Shown one piece after another: positions 60,859 to 64,000 of a stretch of DNA of 64,000 nt; within the stretch, counting starts at the first letter, position 1; every line of letters starts with the position of its first letter. Below the pieces are notes generated by a model. It ran no database searches. It was not told the DNA's origin and saw only the letters and a program-made list of their open reading frames with translations. Position numbers and translations under genes: made by a program. This DNA comes from JAKPBU01 sp964425695 (GTDB lineage Bacteria; Pseudomonadota; Gammaproteobacteria; Xanthomonadales; Xanthomonadaceae). Location: the NCBI GenBank assembly GCA_964425695.1, contig CAYRNF010000004.1:62001-126000 (forward strand), given 5' to 3'.

Positions 60859-62163
60859 TCACGGCTCGCGCCGGCGCAGTCCATGGATCGCCGCCCCGAC
60901 CAGCAGCGCGATCGCCCCCGCGACCAGGTTGCCCACGCGCGCGCTCGCCAGCAAGGCCAGCGACAGCGCCGCCGCGAGCAGCGGGATCGTGGGACCACCC
61001 GGCAGGCGCAGCACGCCGTCCCGCCCCGCATGGCGGCGGGCCAGCACCAGCACCGACAGCGCGGTGCCGATGTACGCGCACAGCCGCGCCACCACCGACA
61101 GCAGCGCCAGCTGCACGAACGAACCCGACAGCGCCAGCAGCAGCGACAGCGCGCCCACGGTCAGGATCGCGGGCACCGGCGTGCGGAAGCGCGGATGGAT
61201 GCGCGCCAGCACGCGCGGTCCGTAGCCGTCGCTGGCCAGCGCATGCAGGTAGCGCGGGCCCAGCATGACCGTGTTGCTGTTGGTGCCCAGGATCGACACC
61301 GCCGCGCCCACCGTGACCACCAGCGCGAGCCACGCGCCGGCGAACCGGTCCGCAGCCGCCGCCAGCGGCGTCTGCGAACCGGCCAGTCCGGGCAGGGTGC
61401 CCAACGCCACCCACTGCACCGCGAAATACAGTGCGGTGACCGTGGCGATCATCGACAGCATGGCGAAGGGCACGTCGCGGCGCGGGTTGCGGTATTCGCC
61501 GGCCGCGGCGGGCAGGTTCTCGAAGCCGGCATACGCGAACAGCAGCAGCAGGGCGGCTTCGCCCAGCGCGCGCGGTGGCGGCGGCTGCGACAGCGGCTGC
61601 GCCAGCGACGCATCCACGTGCGCCGCGCCGATGGCCACGAACAGCAGCAGCGGCAGCACCTTGGCGATGGACAGCACCACGCCGGTGCGCGCCGCGGCGC
61701 GCACGCCGATCACGTTGACCGCCACCAGGAAGCCCAGCGAGCCGGCGATGATCGCCACGCGCATCGTGCCGCTGGCGGCGTGGGGCCAGAAATGAGTCAC
61801 CGCTTCGGCGAGGCCGTTGCTGAGCGCCGCCGCGCTGCTGACGCGCGTGAGCAGCAGCATCCAGCCGACTTCGAAACCGATGAAGTCGCCAAACGCCTCG
61901 CGTGCGTACAGGTAGCCGCCACCGGGCTGGTCGAAGCAGCTGGCGGCCTGCGCGTAGCACAGCACCAGCAGGCTCACCGCAATGCCCGCCAGCAGCACGG
62001 CCCACAGGCTCGCCGGCCCCAGCAGCGCCGCTGCCGCCGCGGGCAGCAGGTAGATGCCGCTGCCGACCACGTCGTTCACCGACAGCGCGTAGAGCTGCCA
62101 GCGGCCCACGGCGCGGCGCATCGTGGTGGGCGCTTGGACGGGGGCGCGCGGCGTGTGCGGCAT
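60859..62163 (-). CDS. APC-superfamily amino acid permease
   Basis: 434 residues with about twelve helices. The first helix carries VNDVVGSGIYLLPAAAA, matching the GxG ion/substrate loop of APC transporters. The sixth has FAYAGFENLPAAAGE, and the family GGGYLYAREAFG lies near residue 80. It probably imports or exchanges amino acids or polyamines. The start at 62163 is the first ATG; a later ATG near 62120 is possible. Confidence 0.92.
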   Translation of the reverse strand: MPHTPRAPVQAPTTMRRAVGRWQLYALSVNDVVGSGIYLLPAAAAALLGPASLWAVLLAGIAVSLLVLCYAQAASCFDQPGGGYLYAREAFGDFIGFEVGWMLLLTRVSSAAALSNGLAEAVTHFWPHAASGTMRVAIIAGSLGFLVAVNVIGVRAAARTGVVLSIAKVLPLLLFVAIGAAHVDASLAQPLSQPPPPRALGEAALLLLFAYAGFENLPAAAGEYRNPRRDVPFAMLSMIATVTALYFAVQWVALGTLPGLAGSQTPLAAAADRFAGAWLALVVTVGAAVSILGTNSNTVMLGPRYLHALASDGYGPRVLARIHPRFRTPVPAILTVGALSLLLALSGSFVQLALLSVVARLCAYIGTALSVLVLARRHAGRDGVLRLPGGPTIPLLAAALSLALLASARVGNLVAGAIALLVGAAIHGLRRREP

Positions 62164-62452
62164 GCAGCGCACGCTAGGGCAAGGGGCATGGCGTGTCGAG
62201 CCATGGCCAGGACGGGGGGCAGCGCAAGGCGCCGCAGTCGGCCCGCACGATGCCGGCCACGCGCGGTGGCGGCGCTGCACGGCTGCGGTTGCGCGACCGC
62301 TTCGGCCGGGCGCAAGCGCGCCACTGTGAGGCAGCCGCTGAAGGATTCAGCCGGCGACGCGTGCGTTGACGCGACCTTTCCGCATGCGTCCCTAGTCTGC
62401 AGGCAGCTGCGCGGTCCCCCATTTCGCCGCGCAGCGCAACAGGAGCCATGCA

Positions 62453-62770
62453 ATGAGCCATCACAACACGCACACCGTGGATGCCAACGCCGAGCGCGAC
62501 TACTGGCGCGGCCAGTACGGCAAGGAAACCTACTTCGAAGCCGGCCGCACGTACGACGACTACGACGGCGCCTATCGCGCCGGCTACGAAGGCCGCGGCC
62601 AGTACCACGGCAAGACCTTCGACGAGGCCGAAGCCGACATGCGAGCCGCGTGGGAGAAGACCAAGGGCAACTCCCGCCTGGCCTGGGAAAAGGCCAAGCA
62701 CGCCGCGCGCGCCGCGTGGGATCGCGTGGAACGCGCCATGCCCGGCGATGCCGACGGCGACGGCCGCTGA
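62453..62770 (+). CDS. Single-module paralogue of the 44.6 kb repeat protein
   Basis: 105 residues. A short His/Asn-rich start is followed by one copy of the module found twice in the 44648 protein: YWRGQYG, YDDYDGAYRAGYEGRGQYH, then AAWEKTKGNSRLAWEKAKH and the ending MPGDADGDGR. There is no glycine zipper, so this form should be soluble. CAGGAG lies before the ATG and a terminator follows, as with the larger relative. Function unknown. Confidence 0.78.
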   Translation: MSHHNTHTVDANAERDYWRGQYGKETYFEAGRTYDDYDGAYRAGYEGRGQYHGKTFDEAEADMRAAWEKTKGNSRLAWEKAKHAARAAWDRVERAMPGDADGDGR

Positions 62771-62792
62771 TCCGCAGCCGGAGAGGCACCAG

Positions 62793-62816
62793 GGCCCCGC
62801 AACGCGGGGCCTTTTT
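62793..62816 (+). terminator. Rho-independent terminator
   Basis: Stem GGCCCCGC / GCGGGGCC with loop AAC, followed by five T. It ends the transcript of the small repeat protein. Confidence 0.9.
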
Positions 62817-63012
62817 CATGCCGTGACGTTCACGCGCGTCGGGTCGCGTCTGCGGCAGTGCGGGCGCGAAGGCCCGCGGGTGGAACGCGCTGGACCTGAC
62901 GGCGGAGGATGCGCCACGCGCCACGCGCCACGCGTCACGCGCACGACACGCGTGCGATGCATTCCGCTTCGGGTCCGTGCGCCCGCCTAGGGCTGCGTCG
63001 CGTTGCCTGTGC

Positions 63013-63975
63013 CTACGGCGGTGCGGGGCGGCCTTCCACCAGGGTCGCGGTCACTTCATCCACCCGCCAGTGCACGTCGCGCGCGGTGCGTTCGGCTTCG
63101 CGCAGGCGCTGCGCGTCGGTGGCGCCTTCGGCACCGTCGCGCGCCTGGACATACAGCACGCCCGAGAGGCGCGGGCCTTCCTCGTGCAGGCGCACCGCGC
63201 ACGCCCGCACCCAGTCCAGCGCCTGGACGGCGTCGCGCACCCGGTCGGCCAGCGGGTCGGGTTCGCCGCGTTGCAGCCGCTCCGGACGCGCGTCGTGCAG
63301 GTCGCGCATGGCGCCCTTGAGGTTGCTGACGCCGTCGTGCAGCACGCTGCCGGAAATCACCAGCGCGGCGGCCGCGTCGGCCCACCACCAGCCCATGCCG
63401 ATGCCCAGCACACCGCCCACGCCGGCCAGTCCTGTCATCCAGTCGGCCTTGTTCATGTCCGCGTCGGTGCGCAAGGGCTTGAGCTCCAGCTCGCGCGCCA
63501 CCTTCAGCTTCATGCGTCCCAGCACCACCGGCGGCACGGTGGACACCAGCAGTGCGGCGATCATCAGCCATCCCTGCCAGACCAGGGTGCCTGCGACCTC
63601 CACGCCGCCGATGCCCGGGTGGGTGCGCGACAGGAGCGCGTGCAGGCCGTCGTACACCAGGCCCAGCCCGACGCCGGTCAGGGCCACCGCCGACACCAGG
63701 AAGGTGATGTCGAAGGCGCGCACGCGCCCGTTGACGTATTCGGCGTCGGGCGGCTTGCGGGCGAAGCGGGCGGCCGCCAGGAAGGCCAGCGGCGGCACCA
63801 AGCTCAGCAGGTCCTCGATCCACGCGGTCTTCATGGCCTGCGAGTTGCCGGCGGCGGCGTACATCATCGCGGTCACCGCCGCCATCAGCGCCACGGTCCA
63901 CCACTCCAGCCGGACCGCGCGGCGCATCAGCGCCTGTTGCGGCGACGGCAGCGGGCGGTGCGCGCGCGCGATCAC
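63013..63975 (-). CDS. Divergent cation diffusion facilitator family transporter
   Basis: 320 residues with about six helices and a cytosolic C-terminal domain (about 220-320), the CDF layout. Recognisable parts are KTAWIEDLLSLVPP in the second helix, NKADWMTG, and WWWADAAAALVISG. The usual membrane metal site (Asp-x3-Asp with His-x3-Asp) is not clear: the His position is Met before NKAD. The GTG at 63975 is only 25 bp from the window end, so an earlier start is possible; an ATG at residue 17 is another choice. Confidence 0.85.
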   Translation of the reverse strand: MIARAHRPLPSPQQALMRRAVRLEWWTVALMAAVTAMMYAAAGNSQAMKTAWIEDLLSLVPPLAFLAAARFARKPPDAEYVNGRVRAFDITFLVSAVALTGVGLGLVYDGLHALLSRTHPGIGGVEVAGTLVWQGWLMIAALLVSTVPPVVLGRMKLKVARELELKPLRTDADMNKADWMTGLAGVGGVLGIGMGWWWADAAAALVISGSVLHDGVSNLKGAMRDLHDARPERLQRGEPDPLADRVRDAVQALDWVRACAVRLHEEGPRLSGVLYVQARDGAEGATDAQRLREAERTARDVHWRVDEVTATLVEGRPAPP

Positions 63976-64000
63976 GGGGCGGTCCCCAGCGCGCGGCGCG

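Overview
The window is ordinary high-GC chromosome from a gammaproteobacterium of the Xanthomonadaceae/Lysobacteraceae type (Lysobacter, Luteimonas or Pseudoxanthomonas-like). This rests on the very high GC, the split B12-dependent ribonucleotide reductase (nrdJa/nrdJb), the Ala/Lys-rich histone-H1-like tails, many small exported lipoproteins and family-typical intergenic hairpin repeats. The genus is an inference. Genes are dense and on both strands, with many ATGA or GTGA stop/start overlaps. No tRNA, rRNA, CRISPR array, prophage or intact transposase was seen.

0-8.4 kb: lipoate synthesis (lipB, cut by the window edge, then lipA), a tail-specific protease (prc), a DNA repair alkyltransferase with an AraC-type domain, an Lrp-type regulator divergent from two coupled EamA exporters, and an exported beta-propeller protein. 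8.6-14 kb (minus strand): a MacAB-like exporter with a periplasmic adaptor, an ATPase, two different FtsX-type permeases and a small coupled membrane protein. 14.2-19.9 kb (plus): an ABC-2 exporter, an exported amidohydrolase fused to a CIA30-like domain, and a DesK/DesR-like two-component pair. 19.9-20.8 kb is a gene-free imperfect palindrome built of dispersed repeats.

20.9-28.6 kb (minus): HAD phosphatase, M17 aminopeptidase and the fluoride channel crcB; a secreted protein with three Cys-rich repeats; a YqjD/YqjE-like membrane stress cluster ending in an AI-2E-family permease; and a DegP/DegQ protease. 29.2-33.1 kb (plus): nrdJa, an H1-like DNA-binding protein and nrdJb, behind a long leader with a possible NrdR box.

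33.2-37.1 kb is the one clear accessory island. Its codon use is visibly more AT-rich. It carries a two-gene module, a ParB-fold protein with a helical C-terminal domain plus a D12-class DNA adenine methyltransferase, followed by a mosaic of short repeats, a truncated gene remnant and an unknown exported protein. This module is the best candidate in the window for an undescribed system (DNA modification, defence or element maintenance), but its function is not proven by sequence.

37.2-64 kb returns to chromosomal genes: an FKBP isomerase, many exported or lipobox proteins of unknown role, a lipobox methyltransferase, a PhyH oxygenase coupled to an exported EEP-family hydrolase, two paralogous repeat proteins (44.6 and 62.5 kb), a UbiB-type kinase, threonine aldolase, a general-stress flavoprotein with an H1-like tail, GST, lipocalin, a GAF-GGDEF cyclase, an FdhF/YdeP-like molybdoenzyme, an APC permease and a CDF-family transporter.
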